NCBI GenBank assembly: GCA_008360955.1 | Contig: LUCM01000228.1 | Location: 225,611-289,610, forward strand | DNA length: 64,000 nt | Source of the DNA: Fasciolopsis buskii | Lineage: Eukaryota > Platyhelminthes > Trematoda > Plagiorchiida > Fasciolidae | Direction: 5' to 3' | Part shown: positions 13,167 to 24,255 of the stretch, piece by piece | How positions within the stretch are numbered: the stretch's first letter is position 1 | How the letters are laid out: every line of letters starts with the position of its first letter | Notes under the pieces: model-generated | What the model was told of the DNA's origin: nothing | Seen by the model: only the letters and a program-made list of their open reading frames with translations | Database searches by the model: none | Program-made: the position numbers and the translations under genes

Positions 13167-15799
13167 AGTAACGGCCGCAACACCCGGTCACCTGTGCAGG
13201 TAGCAACCAGGTCATTCGTTGTTTAACTTCGCGGATCGGACGAGAGCCGGTGTTCTCAACGTGGTATGGTACCGGTCATAAATTCTGAACAAATCAACCG
13301 GTGGGCGATTCCCAACCTGTTTGGTGCCCTTGTGAACAGTTTTAACATATTACTCAAATGATGAGGAAAACAGTGCAGTTTCCTGTGCTGTTCTGCTATC
13401 CGCTTCCCGAATTTTAAGTTCAAAGTCACACCACTTTCTGTTTTCGCAACCACGTGGCTGCCAAGTTCACGTTTGAATCGAGTCGGATGCAAGCGTCACG
13501 TGTTGTTCATCGTCTAATTGCTGTTCCGAATTCTGTTCTCCAGTCATCCAGTTTTTGACTCTAAATCACCGTCATTCGCCCCACCAGCTCAAATGTGAAC
13601 AACCAAACCAAACGGTACATGTTTTCAAGTGACTTGGCCATCGTATTTACACCTGTGTAACTGCTATCTTTTCATCGGTTGTTCGGATGACTCTTTGATT
13701 GGTCCATTTTGTTTGTTCCACTTCAGCGGATTTAGTTCGCCTTGTTTCCTTGCCGAACCCGGACCGACCAATTCTGAATGATTTGCAAAACTCACGATAT
13801 GGCCGTCTCCGTTTGCTTATCCGCACTTTCATCTTCTAGTCATGTTACTCGACCGGCTGGCCGCGGATCGCTAACGGGACAACACGGTCTCAATCTGGTC
13901 CTGTCTTCCGCACTTGCCCACAGTCTGACAAGATCAGGTCACATCTAGGCCTCTGTACTGATTACGATTTGTCTGACACAGTCCATCCTCGTGTAATAAT
14001 CGATAACTATTCAGACACCTCGGTCAGACTGCGGTGCAATGCCGTCACAACACCGTACAATGTCAGTCTGATACCCACCACTAATGACCACAGTTGGCAT
14101 TTTGCCGATCTCGTCAGTCAATGTTCATCATTCAGTTATTGATGCCTGAACCCGGGCTAGGTAAATGGGAATCGAGTATCTTATAAACTGCGTTCTTTCT
14201 CAGTTGGTGAATATCCAAAATGAAATGTGTATATTTTATTCGATAATAAATCAGGGAGGCGGAATCACGGTTAGGCAAAGCTGTACTAGTCGTTACTCTC
14301 CCAAATTGAATCCCAGGTTCAGACAAATAATCAGTGTTTCACCATCTGATAGAAGTGTGCAATGACACTCATTTTGTCAAAATGTCAAGATCACAAATGC
14401 AGAGAGCTAACGTTCGCAAAATTGCTAGGATTAGCTCAAGTTATCAGTTATTCCTATTCGACAGTGTCGTATGTATATTAACTCGTGCATGTCCGTATAT
14501 GCAGCATAAACTAATGAGGATAGCGCAGTCCAACGAACTCATAGCGAGCGAAGAAAACGATAGACTAGGAGGAACATGGAAGGAAAATAACTGTTGCCCC
14601 TCCACCAGCCGGCTCCGTGCGATTTGTTGTCCATTGTGATTCATGGGTCTTTCGTGGGCGGAATCCCACCTGGATGTCAAAACTGAGACAAGAGTTTTGC
14701 CAAAAGACCGCACTCGATGCTTTTGATCAAACGGTCCTGCGTGCAAGGCAGCAGGACGATCCGCTGGTTACACCTTGAATATTAGTCAGTTCGTAAGCAT
14801 TTTGGATTGGTCAGACATCCTTGTTGCCCTACCCGGCAGAAAGCCTACAAAAGTGTGCTTCGTACGATGCTGTTTGTTGGTTCGGAGTTCAAACTCAGCC
14901 ATCCATTTTCTACATCAACTACCAAATATCGGTCATTCAGCTAGAGATAGCATAGAATTCTCCTTCATCCTGGCACGTGACTGGCGCCACCTCCGCCAAG
15001 AGACGGCAATCCGTAGGTCTCCTGCAGAGTCTGTTTCCGACTCACAATCATTTGGGAGAATTCATTGAGGCCTTCGGGACCGGATCCCGAAAGAATCCCT
15101 TCCGATTGGTCACCTGCCTCCGACAGTGCAACATTCCTCGTGACCAGTACCACGTGATTTTAGGCTTCCAAATAAGTTGAGCAAAACATTTTCCAATGGA
15201 AAAAGTTGGAGATTTATTTCGCCTAAATGGTCATTCACCGTGGGATATGAACAGAAGACTTACAATTATGAAGCTGTGGAAGATCCATGAGGCTTTTCAC
15301 TACCAGCGCATATCCGTTCCTCTCAAGCTGGCATTTAAACCGGGGTCCACCTCTTGTGAATCGAACATAGTATTCTACGAACCACTTGAGGAAACTTTCA
15401 TTAGTTTATTGAGTTCCAGTGTAGTACGAATTAGCGCCTATCAGCTGGATAGTGGCTTTTGAAGTACCAGCGTACCAACTTGAGTGGAAAGACTTTCCGC
15501 TGTTCATGAAGAGAGAACATCTGCTCATTTGAGTTCACCAGTCAGGATGTGCTTCATGCAGTGAGTCATTTTGTAGTCACAATTTACATGACTTCATATT
15601 GCAGAGAACGTTTTTCGTGAATAGTTGAACAGCTTTATACTTCTTCTCAGTAGTACGTTTCGCATATGGATGAATGAACAAAATTCCCCGGGAAGCACAC
15701 GGCCGTTTTTCGCGGCTATTTCCACTCTTCAAGAATGCGTACCCGGTATTATTCTGTCCAACCGTCCCCATAATGGTGTGCTTCTTTCTTTGTTTCTCA
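13167..15799. other. Anonymous intronic or intergenic sequence
   Basis: No gene recognised. A segment at 14443-14459 shares 16 identical bases with the foldback element at 23074 (TCAGTTATTCCTATTC), too little to call a copy. A segment at 15664-15730 resembles 21632-21700 in reverse orientation. Confidence 0.5.
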
Positions 15800-15908
15800 C
15801 TAGAATCTCATTTGAATCGCTAGGAGCGTGAACGGATGATGAGTCAATTAATGGATCACGTGAACTCACCATCTATTCACGTTCCGAACGATTCAAATGG
15901 GATTCTAA
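15800..15908. repeat. Foldback element, 45-bp inverted arms
   Basis: A left arm (about 15801-15844, beginning TAGAATCTCATTTGAATCG) is matched by a right arm (about 15863-15907) whose reverse complement begins TAGAATCCCATTTGAATCG. By eye about 37 of 44 positions pair, leaving a spacer of about 18 bases. This is the shape of a short MITE-like foldback element or a structured RNA hairpin. No coding capacity. I see no clear target-site duplication. Confidence 0.7.
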
Positions 15909-18446
15909 TGACAAGCTTTCTACTTCCCCGGAGATTCCTGCTCAAAAATCCTGATGTTTAACGGTCATTGTGTTGTTTACGCAACAAGTGTGTTTCACGC
16001 TCGTGACAGATTTGTGATTTGACAGAATGACGACTGGCTGCGCGTGAACAGACTGTTAATTGATTGATTACAAACGGTGTTTACAAGGCGTTTGCTTTTA
16101 TTTCACTTGATGAATCACCATCTAATTAAGTGATTGATTTGTAAACTCAATGTAGCCCGAACGAAAAAAAACAATTTGTTCAAACCGAGTAGGAAAACCT
16201 ATTGTCAGGCTTGTGGCACACTACAACGTTTCCAATTGTTCTGAGAATTATTTTATCCTAGCGTGTATCACAATGTTTTACAGACATGTTCTGATTTTCA
16301 AACAACCGTCAATATTGCACGAACGTGTTGCAGCTTTTGTTGTCATCTCAACGCATTAGAGCGCTGTGAAACGAACAAACAAATGATTGTAAGACAAATG
16401 GTCTGTGAGGATACAAAAGCATTCTAATTACAACAACCCCCACAGTCTGTGACATTCATCATAGTGTCTGCGATCTCAAACCATTGAGTCTGGTTAGTTC
16501 ACAGACAAAAACCCGGTAATATATCTCGCCCCGCTTGGCTAGACGCAAGGACCAAGCACTTTGACAATTGGCGCAGGTTTTTGTCCTGGAAGACAGCATG
16601 CATCGACCGACGGCCGTGGTTAACGCACGTTCCAACCACCATGGGCTGTTCGAATTCAGTGCCGGTCAGACTGCCTGAGTCCTACAGCCACGGCGCTTGA
16701 GCTAACTAGTGCTCTGATCATACAATTATCTTGCCGTGTTCTGGCCGCACTGTGAAAACGGCCGTGTTGAAGTAGCGACGCAATGCGTCGAGGAGTAATT
16801 CTTGCTGATGACTACTCATCAGATTTGCCCAGAGATCCTCACCCACCCCCCCCCAATACTTCAGCAGCAACATTTAACTGTTCATTTTGAACGCTCCTTT
16901 GGCTCTAGAAGTACCATTTATTGACCAGTTTCTTTCGAGTTGCTCTGTGATTGTTTGGTCTGCTACAGCGAGAAAATCCCCTTTATATGGTCGTTTTGAG
17001 GCCACGTTTGTTGCATTCAGAGTGACTAGAAGGATACTATGGCCTATCGTAAAATGAATACAATCGAGCGGTTCTAAAAGGCTGACCATTCGGCGATGTT
17101 AGTTTATCCAAAGCAGTTTGTTCCTGACGTGTTTGGGCAAGCGGACTGAAACAGAAGAAGAATCGTCTACAAATTCTTTTATAAATCAATATTTCGAGAG
17201 TTCAGCCGAATTAGCTATCTGAATTAATGCTGCAGAGATTTTGACCATAGTAGGAAACACACTGGAGTCACACTCGTGAAGTGAAATAGACATACGTTTG
17301 ACTTGAACGAGACTGTTCCCTGTCGGAATTCAGTACCTTGTCAGAATCATCAAAAGTGTGAAACAAAAGACCGGTTCACTTGAAATTATACGAGAATCTG
17401 TGGAACATTATCCGTGCGTGTGTCCTAAAGGCACTGTGACATCAAACAAGACATTTACACATTTACGGGTAATCGGACTCGAGTGAACTCAGTTCGCATA
17501 CCTGATTAGCACTGGCAATGTTGAAACCCGTTACGTTCTTCCGATGCTATTGCTCCCACTATCAAAATAGGTTTTCTAATAGTGTGGTTGTTAGGTTCAA
17601 CTTTGCTTAACAAACCTTACAGCATTTCTAGAGCAACTGTTGTAATACGGATTGCAATGAACAAACATTGCGACACGAATAACCAGTCAGTTTCATTAAT
17701 ATTCTATCTGGGATAAGAAGGATGTCGCCTAGGACGTGAATGAATACCAAAGATTGCTTGTGTTTTATGAAATTTATTTGTATGAAATCGATTTGTTTCC
17801 AGGCTATACGGTGCGAACTCACCTGACGATTTATTGCACAGCCAATCAGATGTTAGGCAATACGAACTGATCGGTACATTTGATACACAAATTTTTATTG
17901 CAATGCTTACCAGCCAGGAATGTGTTCTGCCAAATGCGTGATCACCTATTCTGGTGTAAGTTAGCGGGGAAAAACAAATTACTTTCACACTAGCCTAACC
18001 GTTCTCTAGTTACCGGGTAAACCGGTGCCGAAAATCACTCATCGTTCTCCCCCCCCTCCCCTCCCCTCACCGAAATAAATGCACTAAACTTTAACGGTAT
18101 TTTGTTCACGATAGTATCTTACAGCTGCAACTCAATCAGAATAAATATGCTTCACCAAATCTGTTTTACTTTTCGTGAAATTATTTCATTTTTTCGGTCG
18201 AATGTTTGCCTCAAATTCGGGAGGGATTTAAGTCTATCGAACCGGGTAAATGTTGAACAGACTTTACCTGAATTTCTCATATTTTCTCGCGTAATTTGTT
18301 TAGCAACCTGGTTTGGCCTTTTGGTACGAGAACTAATAGAAAGTAGGTAAATCGATTTAAACTACGATAGTGAATAATTTGTGATAAATTTTGGTATTTT
18401 TCTCGTTCCCTGAAAATTTTCACTAAGCAAACTGAGAAAACACAAG
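15909..18446. other. Anonymous intronic or intergenic sequence
   Basis: No gene recognised. There is a C-rich run near 16844-16854 and a CCCCTCCCC tract near 18049-18068. A degenerate tRNA-like stretch on the minus strand near 16590-16715 is discussed as a finding but is too weak to annotate. Confidence 0.5.
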
Positions 18447-18500
18447 TTTTCATGAAATAATGCACCATGTGATATCATCGCTCAACTCACCATAAAGAAA

Positions 18501-18566
18501 CCATGGAATCACTGTACAGCTGTTTCATCCAGCTTCTTAGGAATCGTCAACAGTGCATATCCGCTG
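18501..18566 (-). ncRNA. Decayed hammerhead ribozyme in solo repeat
   Basis: The same fold as in the array, with lesions. The core reads TTGACGA instead of CTGATGA (first C changed to T). Helix II arms TTCC and GGAT are kept with a longer loop, GAAA is kept, the palindromic ACAGCTGT helix III is kept, and CAGTG can pair with CACTG in helix I. The C3 change should abolish or strongly reduce cleavage. Confidence 0.65.
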
Positions 18567-18642
18567 CGCCCGAACTGGGATGCGAACCCGAATAAGGACG
18601 AACGATTCTGAGTCGAGCGTCATAGCCAATACGCTACCGGGC
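18567..18642 (-). promoter_or_regulatory. tRNA-like polymerase III promoter in solo repeat
   Basis: On the minus strand the B box reads GGGTTCGCATCCC, which fits the canonical GGTTCGANTCC pattern better than the array copies. The A-box side, starting GCCCGGTAGCGTATTGGC, differs from the array at a few positions. It ends directly at the outer arm of the hammerhead. It is a tRNA-derived promoter rather than a functional tRNA: the anticodon arm pairs poorly. Confidence 0.65.
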
Positions 18643-18706
18643 GGACTGTGAACGGTTTGTTGAACTTCCCCACATGATGTTGCACCTATCCGTCAGTGAC
18701 TTGCAT

Positions 18707-20478
18707 AAATTGGTGAACGTTTTCTTTTTCAGCGATTCCTACTCATGCCATTACATTACAATATATTGGGAAGACGTTTACTCAGGGCTATCTAACTTGA
18801 CTAACCCATCTCAACCTAAAAGAATTTTCTAAGTGTCCGCCTGAGAAGGGACAGTTTAAGGACACTGGTATGATACTATCAGTTTTCCTGTGTGCCCAGT
18901 CAGGACTGTCTGCCTTTTAAGCGCATGAATTTCAAATCCGCTTGTATTCTATTTAATCCTGCATGCATTGGGCTGGATAGTGTTATTTTGCTTCCGATAA
19001 GAAACCTTTTTCTGAATGAGGCACGTGAATGAGCATACGTTTTACCAGTCTAGTCAACTGGTCACAGTTATCAACTCCCTGTTTTTGTTGTATAAGTTCT
19101 AGTCAGGTGATATGATTATCTGTTTGCTAACAACAAGCATTGATGATATTATGTATGCTTTTTGGAATGTATCGACTCCGGTAGTGATTCTCTTCTAGTC
19201 CTGGTTCAACTTCGATTTTGTTTGAAATCATTGAGTATTACTAAATCTAAGTTGACCGGAATGGATGGTCAGAAATAGGGCAGCCTCAGCATCGGCTAAA
19301 TAACAGTCACAAAAGAGCAAACGTTGCCTCGATGACCTTCAATCATAAGTATATATATATATATATATGTATACATACATATGCATACTCAAATATCTTT
19401 CTACGTGCATATTGATCGACGTACAAATATTGTGCCATGGAGACTGTATCAGGAAAACTAGAAAAATTTGTAAAAGAAATAAAAGTCTCTACTGAGTTTA
19501 TCCTGTGTGTCGGCACTTGCGTATCTGTCATTCGCAAACCTGACAGTCCGTTGTCGACGATTCAATTTCATGAAATTTGGAAATTTCGGTGCTTCACCCT
19601 TTTTCGAATCAAAAGGCCGCTTCCATGAGCGTGATATTTTCTGGAGAGTAGTCAGAAAACGAAATATTGAATTATGGACTATCAAATCTTACACTTCACA
19701 AGTGGGGTGAAACGTTTGTCACGACTTCGGTCACCTGATGGCTATGGTCAGCTATGGTAGCACGTTGATCGATTTTTTTAAATTCTCGGGATCGATACAC
19801 AAATACCAAAGAGTTTCACTCTTATGCCATTTCAAACTAATTTCAATGTGAACATTTCTCAGATCGCGTTACAATGAAAATTACCATGCGTAACTTGAAC
19901 CATCATCACAGTATTGCGGTTGTTCAAACCAAAAAGATATTGATTGGTTTACGCAGGATGATGTATAATCCTGACTAAACTACAATGTTCAATAATCGAG
20001 CAACGATTACAGACTTTCAACGGCTATGCACAGTTTTCGTTCCGGGTAAGCGATATCTCTTTTTTTCTCATGACGACGATCATTTTATAAGCAATAAAAA
20101 TACGTAATGAAAATGGAAGCAAGGCTCAGTTGAATAGTGATGCATGATGGAAAAGTACTCACGTATGACAAAAGATGGGTGCTTCGCATTACAGAACAAC
20201 GTCGACTTGGTGACATGTTCGGTTTTTTCACATTTTTTTGTTTGTTTCAAGCTAATGCTGGTCATAACTTCGGCAGTTCTAGGCAATCGAGAGTTTGCTT
20301 TGCTTTTTATAACTTTGAATGAGTTGGTTCCATCCAGTCATTACAAAACCAATATTTTCTTTTTTTTTACCTAGAACTCATTATCGATTTGGACTGGTAA
20401 TTCACTCTCGCCTAAGTCACACCGGGATGTGTTCGATTAGTTGGCAACGTCCAGCCCTACTTATTTTGTATTGCGCAG
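18707..20478. other. Anonymous sequence with a TA microsatellite
   Basis: No gene recognised. It contains an alternating TA tract at 19348-19391. Overlapping 60-75 codon frames on both strands around 19437-19710 have no recognisable content. Confidence 0.5.
19348..19391. repeat. TA microsatellite
   Basis: A run of about ten TA units passes into GTATACATACATATGCATAC. Confidence 0.85.
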
Positions 20479-20637
20479 ACGAGTCAGCTGGTACGATTCA
20501 GCTGATAAACAAGCGTAAATCTGACGTCATTCTCATTGACCTTGTTGATGTTACTATGGTCCAGATAGATGATAACAGACGGATAAACAAATTTGAGCAC
20601 TTGAATAATAGTGATGTGAGATCAGCAGTAAAAACAG
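20479..20637 (+). CDS. Candidate internal exon, product unknown
   Basis: An open stretch of 159 bp is bounded by a pyrimidine-rich acceptor (TTATTTTGTATTGCGCAG) and a donor (AAAACAG followed by GTAGTT). Both junctions are in phase 1, so the exon length is an exact multiple of three. The encoded peptide, about 52 residues, is rich in Asp, Asn and Ile (it includes DVILIDLVDV and INKFEHLNN) and looks more protein-like than the flanking translation. No domain recognised and no neighbouring exon identified, so it could be chance. Confidence 0.3.
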
Positions 20638-21823
20638 GTAGTTGTTTCTGTGCCCGATGAAATGCTATTCCCTAGGTGTCTTTTGGATTTTCAATTCTCA
20701 AGACCACCACGCTGCCCGTATTTGCGATGTAATGATACTGTGTACACTTTGACAATTCATCGTTTGACATCCTAGTTCAAAAGTCCAAGGCGAAACACGG
20801 GCGTTTTCATTTTTTAAGAGGGAGCGAGGGGTGAAAAATGATGCGAAACGTAGCTCGCTTTGGTAACATGTCTTTGTTTTTCTAAAGTGAAACTATGGAA
20901 ATTTCCGCCAACAGGGGTTATTTATATCGATGCCTTGATTAGTTTGAATGGACTAGATTCTAATTACATTTTCAGTGATTCTTTTGATTCCAACTTTCAG
21001 AATACGTTTTTGCGTTTTGAGATGTCACCAAAGATAAATGCTTCCCGCCGTTTTCCGTCGTCCAAAATATTTTACAATGCAATCACTCTGTTTCCATGCC
21101 AATTCCCCTGAGTATCCGGGTTGGGCCGATGATTTATTAGACGAAAAATAATACAGACTGTGAAACGATCTAATCGGATAAAACTAGTCGCGTGCACTTA
21201 AGTTGTCCAGTACTTTTCTATATTTTGAAAACGTTTCTGGTGAATCACTGAACAAAAAGTGGATCCATTTGACATTGTCAATAAAATTCCTTGAAATAGG
21301 AACCTTTGATAATGATTGGATGGGGTCGATATAACTGTCGCTAAACTCGTTTCTATGACCCTCTGCACTTGTGGGAGGGAGTGGGATCCTCACAGAGAGC
21401 ACAGTTGCCATGGGCTTACGACAGTAGAAATTTCCATTTGGAGAATGCACAGATGATGAGCCTATTTTCGAATCTGACGGGGTTTCATCATCGAGGCATT
21501 TTTTATCGATTTGGTGAGTAGAAAACGTTGACGCATATTGCGATTTTCTTGTAATTACTAACTTGCTTAGAGAAAGCCTTCCGGACTATGCTTTTATGAT
21601 TAGAAATTGAATGAGGTTCAGGTGCGAGCCAGATGGGCGGCAATAACCTCGAAATCGATCGAATCCTGCCGGGAGAATTTTGTTCTTTCATTCGTGCACC
21701 GAACACTCTAGCAGCGCTAGCAATTTTTCTCACTGGCTTCGATTTGGACAGGATGAAAGGTTCGTATTGACCGGGAAAATTTAATTTCGTTTTTGCAACT
21801 ACAATCGTGTTTTGAACTCCAGG
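20638..21823. other. Anonymous sequence
   Basis: No gene recognised. The 112-codon minus-strand frame (21503-21841) starts inside the SINE that follows and includes the segment resembling 15664-15730. It is not accepted as a gene. Confidence 0.5.
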
Positions 21824-22003
21824 TTGGCCGGCGATGGCCAAACGGATAAGGTCTTGACGTGAAGGCCACGGGTTCGAATCCTTCCACCGCTGGTCAACTT
21901 CCCCACTTGGCAGCCCTCTAATGGCCGCGGCCCCCTTCCTGGAAAATGATGTACACAGTTATTTCATTAATAAAGAAAGCAAAAGATAAAAGAAAAAAGA
22001 TAA
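21824..22003 (+). mobile_element. tRNA-derived SINE, near full length
   Basis: Forward copy with an intact head (GGCCGGCGATGGCCAAACGG, then ATAAGG), an internal deletion of about 10 bases between the A and B boxes, an intact B box GGGTTCGAATCC, a well-kept body (CTTCCCCACTTGGCAGCCCT, GGCCGCGGCCCCCTTCCTGG) and the tail ATTAATAAAGAAAGCAAAAG followed by repeated AAAGA. One of the least diverged copies in body and tail. Confidence 0.9.
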
Positions 22004-23073
22004 CTATATAAATAAAATTCGAAGGAAAATGTATAAAAACTTCGGTGTTGACCTACTCGTGAAAGAGTAGATGTAATCCACTAGCCATCAAGTGAGCACC
22101 CAAATTCCACCAATGTTTACTGACAATAATTGGTTTATTTTACTTAGATTTTAAATTCCTTAGACACACAAATCTGACAATTTCACGTTCAGCGTTTTCT
22201 TGTCGGTTTGAACTCCGGTCTCCATGCGACACTCAGTAGGATTTAATCTATTTACCTCCCAAGATAATACGCCACTGGTAGCTACCCCAATGCTCAGCTC
22301 CCAGACGCGAGTTCGCTTTTAGTGGGTTGTGTAACACATATTTTTTTTGATCGGGAACATAATCACGTGTTTTTCTATTCCAAAACCACTCGAGGAGTAT
22401 GCACTCACAGGAAGTGAATACGGCACTTTCGCATACTGGGTATTTTTTTAGACAAATGAAGAACAAAGACTTCGATTTATCCCGACTCATCTTGTTCACG
22501 TAATATCTTTCTGCTTTGTAAGCACATTATAGGGGTTTTTGTTATAATGTTGACTCGGTTAAAACAGAAACAACTACTCACTTCTAATCTGTGACAGCAT
22601 AAGGTTCGACGATCGCGAGCTCAGTACTCGGTGGGATTCAGCCAAAAACACTTCGGTTTAGCGGCCAATAAAATGAATCTCCGTTTATTGCCAGGACACA
22701 CCTGTCGTCAGACCCATGAGTAAGCATTTGCCATGTCGCTGAGCTGGCCCTGGGTATATGGAATTGAACTCTTGCGACAGATATAAGGCTTTCTCCTATC
22801 AAAAGTGAATAGACGAACGGGACATGTTGACAGAATTGTAAAACCTGGAGAGTAGAATGTTTCATTCAAATGAGCAATTGATCACTCTCTCATTACTCCA
22901 GTCCCAAGGTTGTAAGTTTAATCACTATTAAAAAAGAATTAATGAAACTTGATTCCCGGTATCTTGCCAATTTCGAAGAATTTCGTACTCATATATATGT
23001 TTGTTTTCTCCTATAGCACCTGTATTTTAAAACGTTTGAAAAATCCCACAGAACACAGGTGAGAACAACACAA
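22004..23073. other. Anonymous sequence
   Basis: No gene or repeat recognised. Two minus-strand frames of 75-83 codons (22248-22499, 22638-22865) carry no motif I know. Confidence 0.5.
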
Positions 23074-23234
23074 CGTGGAGAACAAGCTCGTTTTCAGTTA
23101 TTCCTATTCATGCTAATACGCAACATTAAATATGGTTGAAAATGAGAGATGGTCCTTTGAACCATCTCCTACCGTATTTAATGTCTTTTATTAGCATGAG
23201 TACGAATAACTGAAAACGGGCTTGTTCGCCACCT
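23074..23234. repeat. Foldback (MITE-like) element with long inverted arms
   Basis: The left arm begins at about 23074 (CGTGGAGAACAAGCTCG) and the right arm ends at about 23234. The reverse complement of the right arm reads GGCGAACAAGCCCGTTTTCA, then CAGTTATTCGTACTCATGC, closely matching the left arm. The arms pair over about 55 bp, then there is an internal loop and an apical stem GAGATGGT/ACCATCTC. The whole would fold into a hairpin of about 160 nt. A diverged single arm occurs at 43305-43365, so this is a repeat family rather than a one-off hairpin. No coding capacity. Confidence 0.8.
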
Positions 23235-23458
23235 CTGTTTTCCCTAGGTATTTTCTTCTTGCAGTTAGAAACACAGGAAAGAATAGGCAAAAATTTGGTA
23301 CAAGCCACAGATCGATAAATCTTCCACTAACAATGGTATTTTTTATTGATTCGTTGGTTTTTCAATTGCCATAAAACTCGCTCCACGCATTTCTTTCCAA
23401 TCCTCGGAGGAATTTCCCTAAAAGATCTGATTCCTGACCGCATAGATATTCCTTTCTC
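23235..23458. other. Spacer between foldback element and exon candidate
   Basis: Nothing recognised. Confidence 0.5.
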
Positions 23459-23666
23459 ATGGAGACTGTGAAAAATAATCACAAGTTTGACTTTCGCAAG
23501 ATCAAAACTGTTTCTTTACGGAAAATCTTATTGGGTGCTTCGAAAATCCGGCAAGATATGTTTGGAGTAGACCAGCTGTTGAATAGTTTGGTCCGTGTTC
23601 AGGTTGGTACAATACAATACATACGACCAGACGGAAGAAAAAATATATTACTGGCAATGAATGCAG
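23459..23666 (+). CDS. Candidate 5' coding exon, product unknown
   Basis: An ATG-started frame follows an in-frame stop at about 23438 and runs 69 codons to a strong splice donor (AATGCAG followed by GTGAGC). The reading frame stays open past the donor to 23779. The peptide is basic near its N terminus (FDFRKIKTVSLRKIL) and has no signal peptide or membrane segment. It lies directly before the ribozyme array, which would fall in the downstream intron if this is real. No partner exon in matching phase was identified. Confidence 0.25.
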
Positions 23667-23825
23667 GTGAGCACAGCGTTCACACCTGCTTTGACACCGA
23701 ATTCGGGTACAAAGTGCGCGTTACCCATTCAACAGACCAATTGAGTGACTTTCTCAGACTTTCACTTAGAGTTGAGTAGTGGGTTCAAACCATGTGATAT
23801 CAACACTCAACTTGACATTAAGAAA

Positions 23826-23890
23826 CCATGGAAGCCTTGTATAGCTATTTAATTCAGCTGGTTAGGAATCATCAGCGGTATATATCCACC
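23826..23890 (-). ncRNA. Decayed hammerhead, array unit 1
   Basis: The CTGATGA core box is kept, but the second box reads TAAA in place of GAAA, helix II has lost its normal pairing, and the helix III palindrome is altered (ATAGCTAT). Helix I has also lost much of its complementarity. It should be inactive. Confidence 0.65.
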
Positions 23891-24192
23891 GCGCCCGAAC
23901 TGGGACGCCAGCCCCGGGACAAACGATTTTGGGTATGCTTTGAACGGTTTGTTTAACTTCACCACATGATGTTGCACCTATCCGTCACTGATTTGCAAGG
24001 CCACGGGCCGCTAGCTCACGCCAGTCGACCCCTATTGATGGATGACTTCTTTGTAGGTAGCCTAAGTACGATGAAGGCTTTGGATATGACCTACAGATCT
24101 TGATTACTTAGTTCATGTTAATAGTAGGAGATTGATTGTCTTCATCAAATAATTCATCATGTGATATCATCACTCAACTCACCATAAAGAAA

Positions 24193-24255
24193 CCGTGGAA
24201 GCACTGTACAGCTGTTTCATCCTTGTTAGGAATCATCAGCAGTGCATATCCACCG
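24193..24255 (-). ncRNA. Type I hammerhead ribozyme, array unit 2
   Basis: Read on the minus strand: outer helix I arm GTGGA, internal loop TAT, inner arm GCACTG, conserved box CTGATGA, helix II TTCC/GGAT around TAACAA, conserved box GAAA, helix III ACAGCTGT, then inner arm CAGTGC and outer arm TCCAC. Inner helix I pairs perfectly over 6 bp and the outer part over 5 bp. Cleavage is expected after GUA, between plus-strand positions 24207 and 24206. Helix III is a perfect 8-base palindrome with almost no loop, a feature of minimal hammerheads that act as dimers. Helix II closes with a U.U pair instead of the usual G-C, which may lower activity. Confidence 0.85.

Larger units (their letters stand above)
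18447..18706 (-). mobile_element. Solo copy of the hammerhead/tRNA-like repeat
   Basis: About 260 bp match the first two-thirds of the 392-bp unit tandemly arrayed at 23.8-25.3 kb, from the stretch before CACCATGTGATATCATC to CGTCAGTGACTTGCA. The final block of roughly 130 bp found in the array units (starting AGGCCACGGGCCGC) is absent. Read on the minus strand, the order is leader, tRNA-like region, hammerhead relic, tail. A lone copy 5 kb from the array shows the family is dispersed as well as tandem. The missing block, not the ribozyme cut site, marks its end. Confidence 0.85.

Noticed and set aside
14443..14459. Third copy of the 23 kb foldback element
   Set aside because: Only 16 identical bases; flanking similarity is too weak to separate from coincidence.
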